A DNA stretch of 64,000 nt from Pseudomonas subflava (GCF_023823685.1 NZ_JAMXBF010000003.1:496001-560000), one strand, 5' to 3'; shown: positions 20,303 through 29,442, counted from the first letter of the stretch. Numbers and translations are program-made. Notes: generated from the letters alone by a model not told the origin.

Positions 20303-21253
20303 ATGTCCGTTTTCACCCCCCTCGAACGTCATGAACTGGAAGTCTTCCTCGAGCCTTACGGGCTTGGCCGCCTGAAGGACTTCCAGGGCATCGCCGCCGG
20401 CAGCGAGAACAGCAATTTCTTCATCAGCCTGGAGGGCGGCGAGTTCGTCCTCACGCTGGTGGAACGCGGCCCGCGTGGCGACATGCCGTTCTTCGTCGAC
20501 CTGCTCGAACGCCTGCACCAGGCCGGTCTGCCGGTGCCCTACGCGGTGCCGACACGCAGCGGCGAGGCCCTGCGCGAACTGGCCGGCAAGCCCGCGCTGC
20601 TGCAGCCGCGCCTGGCCGGCAAGCACCTCGCCCAGCCCAACGCCCATCACTGCCAGGAAGTCGGCACCTGGCTGGCGCGCCTGCACCTGGCGACCCGCGA
20701 CGATATCCTCGAGCGGCGCAGCGACCGCGGCCTCGACTGGATGCTGGAAGAGGGCACGGTGCTGGCCCTGGAGCTGCACGACGAACAACTGCCGCTGCTG
20801 CGCGACAGCCTGCAGGAAGTGGAAACGCTGAAGGCGCGCATCCTCGCCCTGCCGCGCGCCAACCTGCACGCCGACCTGTTCCGCGACAACGCGCTGTTCG
20901 ACGGCAACCAACTGGCCGGGGTGATCGACTTCTACAACGCCTGTTCCGGGCCGATGCTGTACGACCTGGCGATCACCCTGAACGACTGGTGCTCCCAGCC
21001 CGACGACGACTTCGACCTGCCACGCGCCCGCGCCCTGCTCGGCGCCTATGCCGCGCTGCGGCCCTTCACTCGCGCCGAGGCCGAGCTGTGGCCGGCCATG
21101 CTGCGCATCGCCTGCCTGCGCTTCTGGCTGTCGCGGCTGATCGCCGCGCGGCGTTTCCAGGGCCGCGACGTGCTGGTCAAGGATCCCGCCGAGTTCCAGC
21201 GGCGCCTGGCCCGGCGCCATCGGGTGGATCTGGCGCTGCCCTTCGCCCTCTGA
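20303..21253 (+). CDS. thrB: Homoserine kinase, APH-fold type (ThrB)
   Basis: A 316-residue kinase of the aminoglycoside-phosphotransferase fold, the ThrB type used by Pseudomonas rather than the GHMP type of E. coli. The start MSVFTPLERHELEVFLEPYGLG, the GSENSNFFI loop, the catalytic LPRANLHADLFRDNALF (His-x-Asp) and the metal-binding GVIDFYNACSGPMLYDLAI are all present. It phosphorylates L-homoserine, the penultimate step of threonine synthesis. It follows the DUF2782 gene by six bases. Confidence 0.94.
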   Translation: MSVFTPLERHELEVFLEPYGLGRLKDFQGIAAGSENSNFFISLEGGEFVLTLVERGPRGDMPFFVDLLERLHQAGLPVPYAVPTRSGEALRELAGKPALLQPRLAGKHLAQPNAHHCQEVGTWLARLHLATRDDILERRSDRGLDWMLEEGTVLALELHDEQLPLLRDSLQEVETLKARILALPRANLHADLFRDNALFDGNQLAGVIDFYNACSGPMLYDLAITLNDWCSQPDDDFDLPRARALLGAYAALRPFTRAEAELWPAMLRIACLRFWLSRLIAARRFQGRDVLVKDPAEFQRRLARRHRVDLALPFAL

Positions 21254-21340
21254 GCGTCGGCCAACCGGCTCGAGGGCCGCGCGGCGGCGCCTGGGAAACG
21301 CGCCAAGCGCTCATGAGCTGACCGGCAGCCTGGGCCCGCT

Positions 21341-21688
21341 CTAGTCGCGAGCAGCGGAATCCGTGGCGGGTCGCAGGTTGTAGAGCCAGCGCTCGCCCTC
21401 GGGCGTGGCGACCGGCTGAAGCTGCGTGAATTCGCGCTTGTCGATCAGCAGCTCCAGCTGCGCCTGGGCGTTGTATTCGCAGAAGCGCACGCGCAGGCGC
21501 GTGCCGGCCGGCAGCGTGAGCCCCGCGCCGTCATCCAGTGCGACGGTGGTGCGGTAGTCGGCGAAGTCCCCAGAGCAGAGCAGATCCACCAGCCCCGCCT
21601 GCCAGCGCGCCGCCTGCCAGCCGGCCAGCGCACTCAGGCTCATCAACCCCAGCGTCAGCGTCGCCCACAGCCCTCTCTTGCCGCGCAT
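21341..21688 (-). CDS. Hypothetical exported or membrane-anchored protein
   Basis: A 115-residue protein with an N-terminal hydrophobic segment (about 8-23, LWATLTLGLMSLSALAGW) that could be a signal anchor. The remainder is a small beta-rich domain with two cysteines, in LLCSGDF and RVRFCEYN, that may pair. No family recognised. It lies eight bases downstream of znuA on the same strand, so it may be co-expressed under zinc limitation; that is positional inference only. Confidence 0.6.
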   Translation of the reverse strand: MRGKRGLWATLTLGLMSLSALAGWQAARWQAGLVDLLCSGDFADYRTTVALDDGAGLTLPAGTRLRVRFCEYNAQAQLELLIDKREFTQLQPVATPEGERWLYNLRPATDSAARD

Positions 21689-21696
21689 GACGCCGC

Positions 21697-22596
21697 TCAG
21701 AGACCTTCCAGGCAGCCGGCCAGCCCGTCGGCTAGGTTCCGCAGCAGTTGCTCGTAGCTCTGTGCGCTGGCGCCCAGGGCATCCAGTTCGGCCAGCTGCA
21801 CCGGCAGGCCGGCGGAGATCGTCTCGGCCAGACGCGGGCGCAGCGGCGGCTCGCTGAACACGCAGGCCGGGCCGGCGGCCTTGAGCCGTTCGCGCATGGC
21901 GGCGACCTGGCGCGCGCCGGGCTGCACTTCGCTGGCGGCGCTGAATACGCCGGCGTGCTCCAGGCCGTAGGCGGACTCGAAATAGTCGAAGGCCTGGTGG
22001 AAGACGAAGAATGGCTGCTCGGCCAGCGGCGCCAGGCGCGACTTCAGTTCGCCATCGAGGCTCGCGAGGCGCCGCTCGAAGGCCTGCAGATTGGCCTGGT
22101 AGCGCGCGGCGTTGCCCGGATCGGCGGCGGCCAGGTCGGCGGCCATCTTCGCGGCGATCACCCGGGCATTGGTCGGCAGCAACCAGAGGTGCGCGTCCAG
22201 GCTGCCGGGGCGGTGAGCATGGTCATGCTGTTCGCCTTCGTGCTCGTGATGGTGATGCTCGCCCTCGCCGAAGTGGCGCAGCGTCAATCCGGGCAGCGCC
22301 TGCACGGCGACGCTCGGCCGTTCGCGGCCGCTGAGCACACGCGGCAGGAAGCTCTCCATGTCCGGGCCGATCCAGTACAGCAGCTCGGCGCTCTGCACCC
22401 GGCGCACGTCGGACGGGCGCAGGGCGAAGTGGTGCGGCGATGCGCCCGGTGGCAGCAATACCTCTGGCTGGCCGAGGCCGTCCTGGACGGCGGCGGCGAT
22501 CAGCTGCAGCGGTTTGATGCTGGTGAGTACCTTCACTTCGGCCTGGACGTGGAGGCTGAGAAGGGCGGCGGCGAGGAACAGGAAAAGGCGTGACAC
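21697..22596 (-). CDS. znuA: Zinc ABC transporter substrate-binding protein ZnuA
   Basis: About 299 residues from the GTG at 22596, giving a clean signal peptide (MSRLFLFLAAALLSLHVQA, then EVKVLTSIKPLQ). A longer reading from a GTG at 22644 would run through the Zur operator and was rejected. Zinc ligands typical of cluster A-I/ZnuA proteins appear as GASPHHFALRPSD, HLWLLPTNARVIA and FHQAFDYFESAYG. A His-rich loop (GEHHHHEHEGEQHDHAHR) lies around residues 110-130, as in other ZnuA proteins. It captures periplasmic zinc for ZnuBC. Transcribed divergently from zur-znuC-znuB. Confidence 0.93.
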   Translation of the reverse strand: MSRLFLFLAAALLSLHVQAEVKVLTSIKPLQLIAAAVQDGLGQPEVLLPPGASPHHFALRPSDVRRVQSAELLYWIGPDMESFLPRVLSGRERPSVAVQALPGLTLRHFGEGEHHHHEHEGEQHDHAHRPGSLDAHLWLLPTNARVIAAKMAADLAAADPGNAARYQANLQAFERRLASLDGELKSRLAPLAEQPFFVFHQAFDYFESAYGLEHAGVFSAASEVQPGARQVAAMRERLKAAGPACVFSEPPLRPRLAETISAGLPVQLAELDALGASAQSYEQLLRNLADGLAGCLEGL

Positions 22597-22619
22597 GACG
22601 GCAAGACTCGAATGCAAAA

Positions 22620-22636
22620 GGGTAATAGAATAACGT
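22620..22636. promoter_or_regulatory. Zur box in the znuA / zur intergenic region
   Basis: GTAATAGAATAAC (22622-22634) is a near-perfect palindrome matching the Pseudomonas Zur operator core (GTTAT...ATAAC type). It lies between the divergent znuA and zur starts, where zinc-loaded Zur would repress both units. Confidence 0.7.
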
Positions 22637-22658
22637 CTCTCCACCCGGACGTCTCGCC

Positions 22659-23159
22659 ATGTTCAAGCCCTACACCGGCAACACCCCGCTGGCCTGCCTG
22701 CCGCACGACCATTCGCGCTGCGTCGTCGATGCTCTGGCCGAGGCCGAGCAGATCTGCGCCAAGCAGGGCACGCGCCTGACCGCGCTGCGCAAGCGCGTGC
22801 TGGAACTGGTCTGGGCCAGCCATAAGCCGCTCGGCGCCTACGACATCCTCGCCGTGCTGAGCGAGGAGGACGGCCGCCGCGCCGCGCCTCCCACCGTCTA
22901 CCGTGCGCTGGACTTCCTGCTGGAGAACGGCCTGGTCCACCGCATCGCCTCGCTCAACGCCTTCGTCGGCTGCGTGCACCCCGGCCAACTGCACCAGGGC
23001 CAGTTCCTCATCTGCAAGGCCTGCCACACCGCCATCGAACTGGAGCTGCCGACCATCAGCGAGGCCATTTCCAGCGGTGCCGGCGAAGTCGGCTTCACCG
23101 TGGAAAACCAGACCGTCGAAGTCGTCGGCCTGTGCGCCAGCTGTCGGGAGGCGGCATGA
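22659..23159 (+). CDS. zur: Zinc uptake regulator Zur (Fur family)
   Basis: A 166-residue Fur-family repressor. The winged-helix domain includes [25 protein letters not shown] and [20 protein letters not shown]. The dimerisation domain carries structural zinc cysteines in [12 protein letters not shown] and the late LCASCREAA, and an early [12 protein letters not shown] region typical of Zur rather than Fur. With zinc bound it represses uptake genes; the operator just upstream implies autoregulation. It overlaps znuC as ATGA. Confidence 0.93.
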   Translation: MFKPYTGNTPLACLPHDHSRCVVDALAEAEQICAKQGTRLTALRKRVLELVWASHKPLGAYDILAVLSEEDGRRAAPPTVYRALDFLLENGLVHRIASLNAFVGCVHPGQLHQGQFLICKACHTAIELELPTISEAISSGAGEVGFTVENQTVEVVGLCASCREAA

Positions 23160-23947
23160 GCGACGCGCTGATCCAGTTGGACGGCGTGGGCGTTGCCTTC
23201 GCCGGCCAGCCGGTCCTGCAGCAGGTGCAGCTCACCGTGCGTCCCGGCGAGATCGTCACCCTGATCGGCCCCAACGGCGCCGGCAAGACCACCCTGGTGC
23301 GCGCCGTGCTCGGCCTGCTCAAGCCGGACAGCGGCACGGTGCGGCGCAAGACGCGCCTGCGCATCGGCTACATGCCACAGAAGCTGCACGTCGACCCGAC
23401 CCTGCCCCTCTCGGTGCTGCGCTTCCTGCGCCTGGTGCCGGGCGTCGACCGCGCCGCCGCGCGCGCCGCGCTGGAAGAAGTCGGCGCCGGGCAGGTGCTC
23501 GACAGTCCGCTGCAGAGCGTCTCCGGTGGCGAGCTGCAGCGCGTGCTGCTGGCCCGCGCCCTGCTGCGCCAGCCCGAGCTGCTGGTACTCGACGAGCCGG
23601 TGCAGGGCGTCGACGTGGCCGGCCAGGCCGAGCTGTACCGGCTGATCACCCAGCTGCGCGACCGCCACGGCTGTGGCGTGCTGATGGTGTCCCACGACCT
23701 GCACCTGGTAATGAGCACCACCGATCAGGTGGTCTGCCTCAACCGCCACGTCTGCTGTTCAGGCCACCCGGAGCAGGTCAGCAACGACCCCGCGTTCGTC
23801 GAGCTGTTCGGCCAGGACGCCAAGAGCCTGGCCATCTACCACCACCACCACGACCACAGTCACGACCTGCATGGCGCCGTGGTCGAGTCGCCCGGCCTGA
23901 CCATTCACGGTCCGGCCCATGTGCACGGTCCGGGATGCAAGCACTGA
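23156..23947 (+). CDS. znuC: Zinc ABC transporter ATP-binding protein ZnuC with His-rich tail
   Basis: A 263-residue ABC ATPase: Walker [11 protein letters not shown] loop YMPQKL, signature VSGGELQRV, Walker B LLVLDEP and switch MVSHDLH are all intact. It powers zinc import through ZnuB. The start at 23156 overlaps the zur stop. The last 45 or so residues are a histidine-rich extension ([13 protein letters not shown], then [13 protein letters not shown]) beyond the core fold; it could bind zinc on the cytosolic face. The stop overlaps the znuB start as TGATG. Confidence 0.94.
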   Translation: MSDALIQLDGVGVAFAGQPVLQQVQLTVRPGEIVTLIGPNGAGKTTLVRAVLGLLKPDSGTVRRKTRLRIGYMPQKLHVDPTLPLSVLRFLRLVPGVDRAAARAALEEVGAGQVLDSPLQSVSGGELQRVLLARALLRQPELLVLDEPVQGVDVAGQAELYRLITQLRDRHGCGVLMVSHDLHLVMSTTDQVVCLNRHVCCSGHPEQVSNDPAFVELFGQDAKSLAIYHHHHDHSHDLHGAVVESPGLTIHGPAHVHGPGCKH

Positions 23948-24735
23948 TGCCCGATTTTCTCTTCAATGCCCTGCTCGCCGGCCTGGCCCTGGCGCTGGTC
24001 GCCGGCCCGCTCGGTTCCTTCGTCGTGTGGCGGCGCATGGCCTATTTCGGCGACACCCTGTCCCACGCGGCCCTGCTCGGCGTCGCCCTGGGTTTCCTGC
24101 TCGACCTCAGCCCGACCCTGGCGGTGACCGCCGGCTGCCTGCTGCTGGCCGTGCTGCTGGTCACCCTGCAGCAGCGCCAACCGCTGGCCTCAGACACCCT
24201 GCTGGGCATCCTGGCGCCGACCACCCTGTCGCTGGGCCTGGTCGTGCTGAGCTTCATGGACGAGGTGCGCATCGACCTGATGGGCTACCTGTTCGGCGAT
24301 CTGCTGGCGGTGGGCGACAGCGACCTGGCCTGGATTCTCGGCGGCAGCGCCCTGGTCCTGGCCCTGCTGCTGCCGTTGTGGCGGCGCCTGCTGGCGATCA
24401 CCGTGCATGAGGAGCTGGCGCGGGTCGAGGGCCTGCCGGTGGCGGGGCTGCGCCTGGCGCTGATGCTGCTGATCGCGGTGGTCATCGCGGTGGCGATGAA
24501 GATCGTCGGCGTGCTGCTGATCACCTCTCTGCTGATCATCCCGGCCGCCGCCGCCCAGCGCCACGCACGCACGCCGGAGCAGATGGCGATCGGCGCGAGT
24601 TTCCTCGGCATGCTCGCGGTAGCCGCGGGCTTGAGCCTCTCGTGGTTCCAGGACACGCCGGCCGGGCCTTCTATCGTGGTATCAGCGGCAGCAATTTTCC
24701 TCGCAGGCTTTGCCCTGCCGCGCCGGGCCCGTTAG
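23947..24735 (+). CDS. znuB: Zinc ABC transporter permease ZnuB
   Basis: A 262-residue permease with about eight hydrophobic segments. MAYFGDTLSHAALLGVALGF and the KIVGVLLITSLLIIPAAAAQ block are hallmarks of ABC-3 family metal permeases. An ATG four codons upstream is possible, but the one at 23947 overlaps the znuC stop and gives the usual [15 protein letters not shown] start. It forms the transmembrane channel for zinc delivered by ZnuA. Last gene of the zur-znuC-znuB operon. Confidence 0.93.
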   Translation: MPDFLFNALLAGLALALVAGPLGSFVVWRRMAYFGDTLSHAALLGVALGFLLDLSPTLAVTAGCLLLAVLLVTLQQRQPLASDTLLGILAPTTLSLGLVVLSFMDEVRIDLMGYLFGDLLAVGDSDLAWILGGSALVLALLLPLWRRLLAITVHEELARVEGLPVAGLRLALMLLIAVVIAVAMKIVGVLLITSLLIIPAAAAQRHARTPEQMAIGASFLGMLAVAAGLSLSWFQDTPAGPSIVVSAAAIFLAGFALPRRAR

Positions 24736-24785
24736 GATTGGGCGTTTTTTGCTCAGACTAAAACGCCACAAAACCAACGGGTCAC

Positions 24786-25772
24786 ATGATGAACAAGGAT
24801 GCCTATCGTTTTCTCGCCGCACTCGGCCTCGGCCTGCTGCTGAGCGAAGCCCGTGCCGAATACTGGACCGTGGATGAACTGGTGAAGGACTTCAACCAGG
24901 TCTCCGCGCAGATCGCCCGTGGCGAACTGCAGACGGCCGAAGCCTCCCTCGACGCGGTGAGCCAGCGCGCCGCCGCCAACGACGTGCGCATCGGCCAGTA
25001 CCAGCGCGAACTGGCCAGCGCCTACCTGCAGCAAGGCCGCCAGCAGCTGCAGGCCGGCGATGCGAGCGGCGCCGCCGCGGCCCTAGCCCGGGGCGAACGC
25101 CACCTGCAGGCCGCCTCCCCGGCGCTTAAACAGCAGTACCAGGCGGTCACCGCGCAAGTCGGCGGCGCCACGCCGGCCGTCGCCCCGGTGGCGCGCAAGG
25201 AGCCGGCGCCCGAGCGCCCGCAGCCGGTCGCGGGCGTACCTGCCGCCGCGCCGGAGAATGCCGAGGCACGCCGCGACGAGATCGAGCGCCGCCTGCGCGA
25301 GGCCGAGGCCATCATCGCCCGCAAGGAAGCCGAGCGCGCCCGCCAACAGCAGCTGGCCGAAGAGAAGGCCGCCGCCGAACGCGAGGCCGCTGCTGCCGTA
25401 GAGCCGGAGCCGGCAGCGGCGCTGGTCCCGGTGGTCGCCAAGCTCGAGGCGCCCGCCGCCGTGGCCGACAACGCGCCACAGGCGCGCCTGATCGACCCGA
25501 GCGCCGTCAGCAGCAGCGTGCCCATGCCGATGCTCGACGCTAATGACCGCGACAGCCTGCGCGCACTGCTCGACCAGGTAGCCGCCGACGTGGTCGCCTT
25601 CGATTGCGCGGTGCGCCTGGAAGTGCGCGAGGCCAAGGACTATCCCTTCGTCGCTGCGCTGCTCTCGGCGCGCATCAAGAAACTCGACCCGGGCTTCGCG
25701 CCGCAGTTCTCGCCGGTGCTCAAGCCGGACCAGGAGCCGCGGCTGGTACTGAGCCCGCAGAGCAGCGGCTGA
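24786..25772 (+). CDS. Exported coiled-coil protein of unknown function
   Basis: A 328-residue protein with a signal peptide (MMNKDAYRFLAALGLGLLLSEARA, then EYWTVDELVKDF). Residues about 30-115 form a helical repeat-like domain with regularly spaced alanines. A proline/alanine linker follows, then a charged coiled coil (about 155-200, RRDEIERRLREAEAIIARKEAERA), and a small C-terminal domain. No family recognised beyond similarity in position to PA5502. It lies between znuB and the metNIQ operon and ends in a terminator-like hairpin, so it is likely a separate unit. Confidence 0.72.
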   Translation: MMNKDAYRFLAALGLGLLLSEARAEYWTVDELVKDFNQVSAQIARGELQTAEASLDAVSQRAAANDVRIGQYQRELASAYLQQGRQQLQAGDASGAAAALARGERHLQAASPALKQQYQAVTAQVGGATPAVAPVARKEPAPERPQPVAGVPAAAPENAEARRDEIERRLREAEAIIARKEAERARQQQLAEEKAAAEREAAAAVEPEPAAALVPVVAKLEAPAAVADNAPQARLIDPSAVSSSVPMPMLDANDRDSLRALLDQVAADVVAFDCAVRLEVREAKDYPFVAALLSARIKKLDPGFAPQFSPVLKPDQEPRLVLSPQSSG

Positions 25773-25790
25773 CCCCTCGCCTGCGCCATC

Positions 25791-25813
25791 ACGGCCGCCC
25801 TTGAGGCGGCCGT
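25791..25813 (+). terminator. Candidate terminator after the coiled-coil gene
   Basis: A perfect 9-bp stem (ACGGCCGCC/GGCGGCCGT) with a 5-base loop begins 18 bases after the stop, followed by TTCGCTCTTATT. The T tract is imperfect, so strength is uncertain. Confidence 0.6.
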
Positions 25814-25872
25814 TTCGCTCTTATTCCTTTCTTAATGCAATTCAGGCCAATAAAGACTAAGAGCGCATAAAC

Positions 25873-25896
25873 AAAGCGGCTAAAATGCCCCGCTTT
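25873..25896. repeat. Inverted repeat in the metN leader region
   Basis: AAAGCGG and CCGCTTT flank a 10-base spacer about 80 bases before metN. It may be a leader hairpin or operator. I see no SAM riboswitch structure around it. Confidence 0.45.
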
Positions 25897-25975
25897 CGGC
25901 CAACCGCCTACGCTTTCGCTGGCCCACCCCCATCGCCGGCAGACAGCCCTCAAACGTACCCACAAGGTTCGCTCA

Positions 25976-26983
25976 GTGATCGAGTTTCACCACGTCCAGA
26001 AGACCTATCGGGTCTCCGGGCGGGACGTTCCCGCCCTGCAGTCCACCGACCTGCGCATCGAGCAGGGTCAGGTGTTCGGCCTGATAGGCCATTCCGGTGC
26101 CGGCAAGAGCACCCTGCTGCGCCTGATCAATCGCCTGGAAGAGCCCAGCGGCGGCCGCATCGCCATCGACGGCGAAGATGTCACCGCGCTGGATGCCAAC
26201 GGCCTGCGCCGCTTCCGCCGCCAGGTCGGGATGATCTTCCAGCACTTCAACCTGCTCTCCGCCAAGACCGTCGCCGCCAACGTGGCCATGCCGCTGGAAC
26301 TGGCCGGCGAGCTGAGCCGCGCGGAAATCGCCCAGCGGGTCACCGAGCTGCTGGCGCGGGTCGGCCTCAGCGACCACGCCAACAAATATCCGGCGCAGCT
26401 CTCCGGCGGCCAGAAGCAGCGCGTCGGCATCGCCCGCGCCCTGGCCACCCGGCCGAAGATCCTGCTCTGCGACGAGGCCACCAGCGCCCTGGACCCGCAG
26501 ACCACCGCCCAGGTCCTGCAGTTGCTGGCCGAGATCAACCGCGAGCTGGGCCTGACCATCGTGCTGATCACCCATGAGATGGACGTGATCCGCCGGGTCT
26601 GCGACCAGGTGGCGGTGATGGACGGCGGGCGCATCGTCGAACAGGGCCCGGTGGCGCAGGTGTTCCTCCACCCGCAGCACGACACTACGCGCCGCTTCGT
26701 GCTGGAGGACGAGCAGATCGACGAGGGTGAGCAACGCGACGACTTCGCCCACGTCGAAGGCCGCATCCTGCGCCTGACCTTCCAGGGCGAGGCCACCTAC
26801 GCGCCGCTGCTGGGCACCGTGGCCCGCGAGACCGGCGTGGACTACAGCATCCTCGCCGGGCGCATCGACCGCATCAAGGACACCCCCTACGGCCAGCTGA
26901 CCCTGGCCCTGACCGGCGGCGACATCGACGCCGCGCTGGCGCGCTTCCAGGCCGCCGACGTGCACCTGGAGGTACTGCGCTGA
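25976..26983 (+). CDS. metN: Methionine ABC transporter ATP-binding protein MetN
   Basis: A 335-residue ATPase starting at GTG ([13 protein letters not shown]), with AAGG ten bases upstream. Walker [11 protein letters not shown] loop FQHFNLL, signature LSGGQKQRV, Walker [12 protein letters not shown] and switch ITHEMD are intact. The C-terminal NIL/ACT-like domain (about 260-335) is the regulatory domain that binds methionine and inhibits transport in E. coli MetN. First gene of metNIQ; it overlaps metI by one base. Confidence 0.95.
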   Translation: MIEFHHVQKTYRVSGRDVPALQSTDLRIEQGQVFGLIGHSGAGKSTLLRLINRLEEPSGGRIAIDGEDVTALDANGLRRFRRQVGMIFQHFNLLSAKTVAANVAMPLELAGELSRAEIAQRVTELLARVGLSDHANKYPAQLSGGQKQRVGIARALATRPKILLCDEATSALDPQTTAQVLQLLAEINRELGLTIVLITHEMDVIRRVCDQVAVMDGGRIVEQGPVAQVFLHPQHDTTRRFVLEDEQIDEGEQRDDFAHVEGRILRLTFQGEATYAPLLGTVARETGVDYSILAGRIDRIKDTPYGQLTLALTGGDIDAALARFQAADVHLEVLR

Positions 26984-27663
26984 TGCTCGAGCAATTGCTG
27001 GCCAACTGGCTACCGAATGTCGACTGGGAAGAAATCGGCTACGCCAGCCTCGACACCCTCAACATGCTCGGCGGCGCTACCCTGTTCACCGTGCTGCTCG
27101 GCCTGCCGCTCGGCGTGCTGCTGTTTCTCACCGGCCCGAGGCAGATGTTCGAGCAGCGCGCGCTGTACGCCGTGCTGTCGCTGGTGGTCAACGTGCTGCG
27201 CTCGGTGCCGTTCGTGATCCTGCTGATCCTGATGATCCCGCTGACCGTGCTGATCACCGGCACCTCGCTGGGCGTCGCCGGCGCCATCCCGCCACTGGTG
27301 GTGGGCGCCACGCCGTTCTTCGCGCGCCTGGTGGAGACCGCCCTGCGCGAGGTCGACCGCGGCATCATCGAGGCGACTCAGGCGATGGGCGCGACCACCC
27401 TGCAGATCATCTTCCGCGCGCTGCTGCCGGAGGCGCTACCGGGGCTGATCGCCGCCACCACCGTCACCGCCATCACCCTGGTCTCCTACACCGCCATGAG
27501 CGGCCTGATCGGCGGCGGCGGCCTCGGCGACCTGGCCGTGCGCTACGGCTACCAGCGCTACCAGCCGGACGTGATGGCGGTCACCGTCATCCTGCTGCTG
27601 GTCCTGGTGCAGGTGCTGCAGATGGTCGGCGACAGGCTGGTCATCCATTTTTCCCGCAAGTAA
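26983..27663 (+). CDS. metI: Methionine ABC transporter permease MetI
   Basis: A 226-residue permease with five hydrophobic segments. The EAA-loop region reads VETALREVDRGIIEATQAMGATTLQIIFRALLPEALPGL, the contact to MetN, and VSYTAMSGLIGGGGLGDLAVRYGYQRY is highly characteristic of MetI. It imports D- and L-methionine with MetN and MetQ. Start codon overlaps the metN stop as TGATG. Confidence 0.95.
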   Translation: MLEQLLANWLPNVDWEEIGYASLDTLNMLGGATLFTVLLGLPLGVLLFLTGPRQMFEQRALYAVLSLVVNVLRSVPFVILLILMIPLTVLITGTSLGVAGAIPPLVVGATPFFARLVETALREVDRGIIEATQAMGATTLQIIFRALLPEALPGLIAATTVTAITLVSYTAMSGLIGGGGLGDLAVRYGYQRYQPDVMAVTVILLLVLVQVLQMVGDRLVIHFSRK

Positions 27664-27728
27664 ACCCAGAACAGCGGGCGACCGGCCACCCGCCGGACCC
27701 CGCGCCAAAATCCCACAAGGAGTTGAAC

Positions 27729-28511
27729 ATGAAGAAACTGCTGACTGCCCTGGCCGCCGCCGCGGCCCTCACTTCCGCCGCCGCCCAGGCCGCCGACTCG
27801 ATCAGCGTCGCCGCCACCGCCGTGCCGCACGCGGAGATCCTCGAATTCGTCAAGCCGGCCCTGGCCAAGGAAGGCGTCGACCTGAAGATCAAGGTCTTCA
27901 CCGACTACGTGCAGCCGAACGTGCAGGTCGCCGAAGGCCGCCTGGACGCCAACTTCTTCCAGCACCAGCCGTACCTGAACGAGTTCAACGCCTCGCGCGG
28001 CACTCAGCTGGTGAGCATCGGCGGCGTGCACGTGGAGCCCTTCGGCGCCTACTCCAGCAAGATCAAGAAGCTGGACGAGCTGAGCCAAGGCGCCCAGGTG
28101 GTCATCCCCAACGACGCCACCAACGGCGGCCGCGCCCTGCTGCTGCTGCAGAAGGCCGGCGTGATCAAGCTGAAGGACGGCGCCGGCATCACCGCCACCG
28201 TCAAGGACATCGCCGAGAATCCGAAGAACATCAAGGTGCGTGAGCTGGAAGCGGCCACCCTGCCGCGCGTGCTGGACCAGGTCGACCTGGCCCTGATCAA
28301 CACCAACTACGCCCTGGAAGCCGGCCTCAAGCCGACCCAGGACGCCCTGGTGATCGAAGGCTCGGACTCGCCCTACGTGAACATCCTGGTGGCCCAGGCC
28401 GAGCAGAAGGACAACGCCGCGCTGCAGAAGCTGGCCAAGGCTCTGCAGACCCCGGAAGTGAAGAAGTTCATCGAAGACAAGTACCAGGGCGCCGTGGTGC
28501 CGGCGTTCTGA
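27729..28511 (+). CDS. metQ: Methionine-binding protein MetQ (NlpA family)
   Basis: A 260-residue periplasmic binding protein with AAGGAG seven bases before the ATG. The signal MKKLLTALAAAAALTSAAAQA is followed by ADSISVAAT and has no lipobox cysteine, so unlike E. coli MetQ this looks like a soluble secreted protein. Family motifs include AVPHAEILEFVKP, FTDYVQPN, DANFFQHQPYLNEF and the PNDATNGGRALLLLQ block that lines the ligand site. Third gene of metNIQ, followed by a strong terminator. Confidence 0.94.
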   Translation: MKKLLTALAAAAALTSAAAQAADSISVAATAVPHAEILEFVKPALAKEGVDLKIKVFTDYVQPNVQVAEGRLDANFFQHQPYLNEFNASRGTQLVSIGGVHVEPFGAYSSKIKKLDELSQGAQVVIPNDATNGGRALLLLQKAGVIKLKDGAGITATVKDIAENPKNIKVRELEAATLPRVLDQVDLALINTNYALEAGLKPTQDALVIEGSDSPYVNILVAQAEQKDNAALQKLAKALQTPEVKKFIEDKYQGAVVPAF

Positions 28512-28534
28512 TCGCCGTCTTCCAGCCCTCGAAG

Positions 28535-28558
28535 AAGCCCGCCGCGTGCGGGCTTTTT
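28535..28558 (+). terminator. Rho-independent terminator of metNIQ
   Basis: An 8-bp stem (AAGCCCGC/GCGGGCTT) with a 5-base loop, followed by TTTTT. It abuts the convergent LysR gene stop at 28558. Confidence 0.9.
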
Positions 28559-29418
28559 CATGCCCGCGCGCGCAGGCACTGCAGCAGGCATTCCAGCGCC
28601 GGCTGGCGCTGGGCCCGGCGCAGCAGCGCCACCAGTTCGCGGTGGAAGGTCAGCTCGCCCAGCTCGATGACCCTCACCCGCGCGCCGTGCTCGCGCCACA
28701 GGCCGGCCAGCGGGATCAGCGACACGCCCAGCCCCGCCTCGACCATGCGCACGATGGCCTCCAGCTCGTCCAGCTCCATGGCTTCACGCACCTGCAGCTG
28801 CCGCTCGCGCAGGAAGCGGCTGACCTGGCGGCCACCGAAGGAGCTGCGGTCGTAGCGCACGAACGGGTGGCTGGCGAGCAGCTGCAGCGGATCGTCTCCC
28901 GCCACATGCTCGGGCGCGATCAGCACGAAGGGCTCGCGGGCCAGCGGCAACTGCTGCAGATCCTTGGGCAACTCGAAAGGCGGCTTGATCAGCAACGCCA
29001 GGTCCAGCTCGCCGGCATCCAGCCGGCTGAGCAGATCGAGGGAGACACCCGGTACCAGCTTCAGCTCCACATGCGGCGCCAGTTGGCGAAAGCGCGGCAG
29101 CGCCTCGGGCAGCAGGCCGGTCTGCACGCTGGCGATGGCCCCCAGGCGCAATTCGCCGCGCCATTCGCCGGCCGCTTCGGGGCGGCCCATCTCGGCGAAC
29201 AGCGCGAGCATCTGTTCAGCCAGGGGCAGGGCGTGGCGGCCGGCGGCATTCAGCTCGGCACTGCGCCCACTGCGGTCGAACAGGCGCTGGCCGAGGGCCT
29301 GCTCCAGGTTGCGCATCTGCGCGCTGACCGCCGACTGGGTCAGGCCGACGCGCTGGCCGGCGGCGGCGAAGGTGCCGTGGCGGGCCACCGCGACGAAGGT
29401 CTTCAACTCACGCAGCAT
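28558..29418 (-). CDS. LysR-family transcriptional regulator
   Basis: A 286-residue regulator: the N-terminal winged helix reads FVAVARHGTFAAAGQRVGLTQSAVSAQMRNLEQALGQRLFDR, and a periplasmic-binding-protein-like effector domain follows from about residue 90 (GELRLGAIASVQTG). The inducer is unknown. It is divergent from a VOC-family gene, and LysR proteins commonly control their divergent neighbour, so that gene is the most likely target. Its stop overlaps the metQ terminator. Confidence 0.9.
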   Translation of the reverse strand: MLRELKTFVAVARHGTFAAAGQRVGLTQSAVSAQMRNLEQALGQRLFDRSGRSAELNAAGRHALPLAEQMLALFAEMGRPEAAGEWRGELRLGAIASVQTGLLPEALPRFRQLAPHVELKLVPGVSLDLLSRLDAGELDLALLIKPPFELPKDLQQLPLAREPFVLIAPEHVAGDDPLQLLASHPFVRYDRSSFGGRQVSRFLRERQLQVREAMELDELEAIVRMVEAGLGVSLIPLAGLWREHGARVRVIELGELTFHRELVALLRRAQRQPALECLLQCLRARA

Positions 29419-29442
29419 GGCCGCCTCGTTTGATCGAAAATT

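Noticed and set aside
25814..25975. Possible SAM riboswitch before metNIQ
   Set aside because: Only one short inverted repeat is present; no SAM-I or SAM-II core can be built, and the leader is short.
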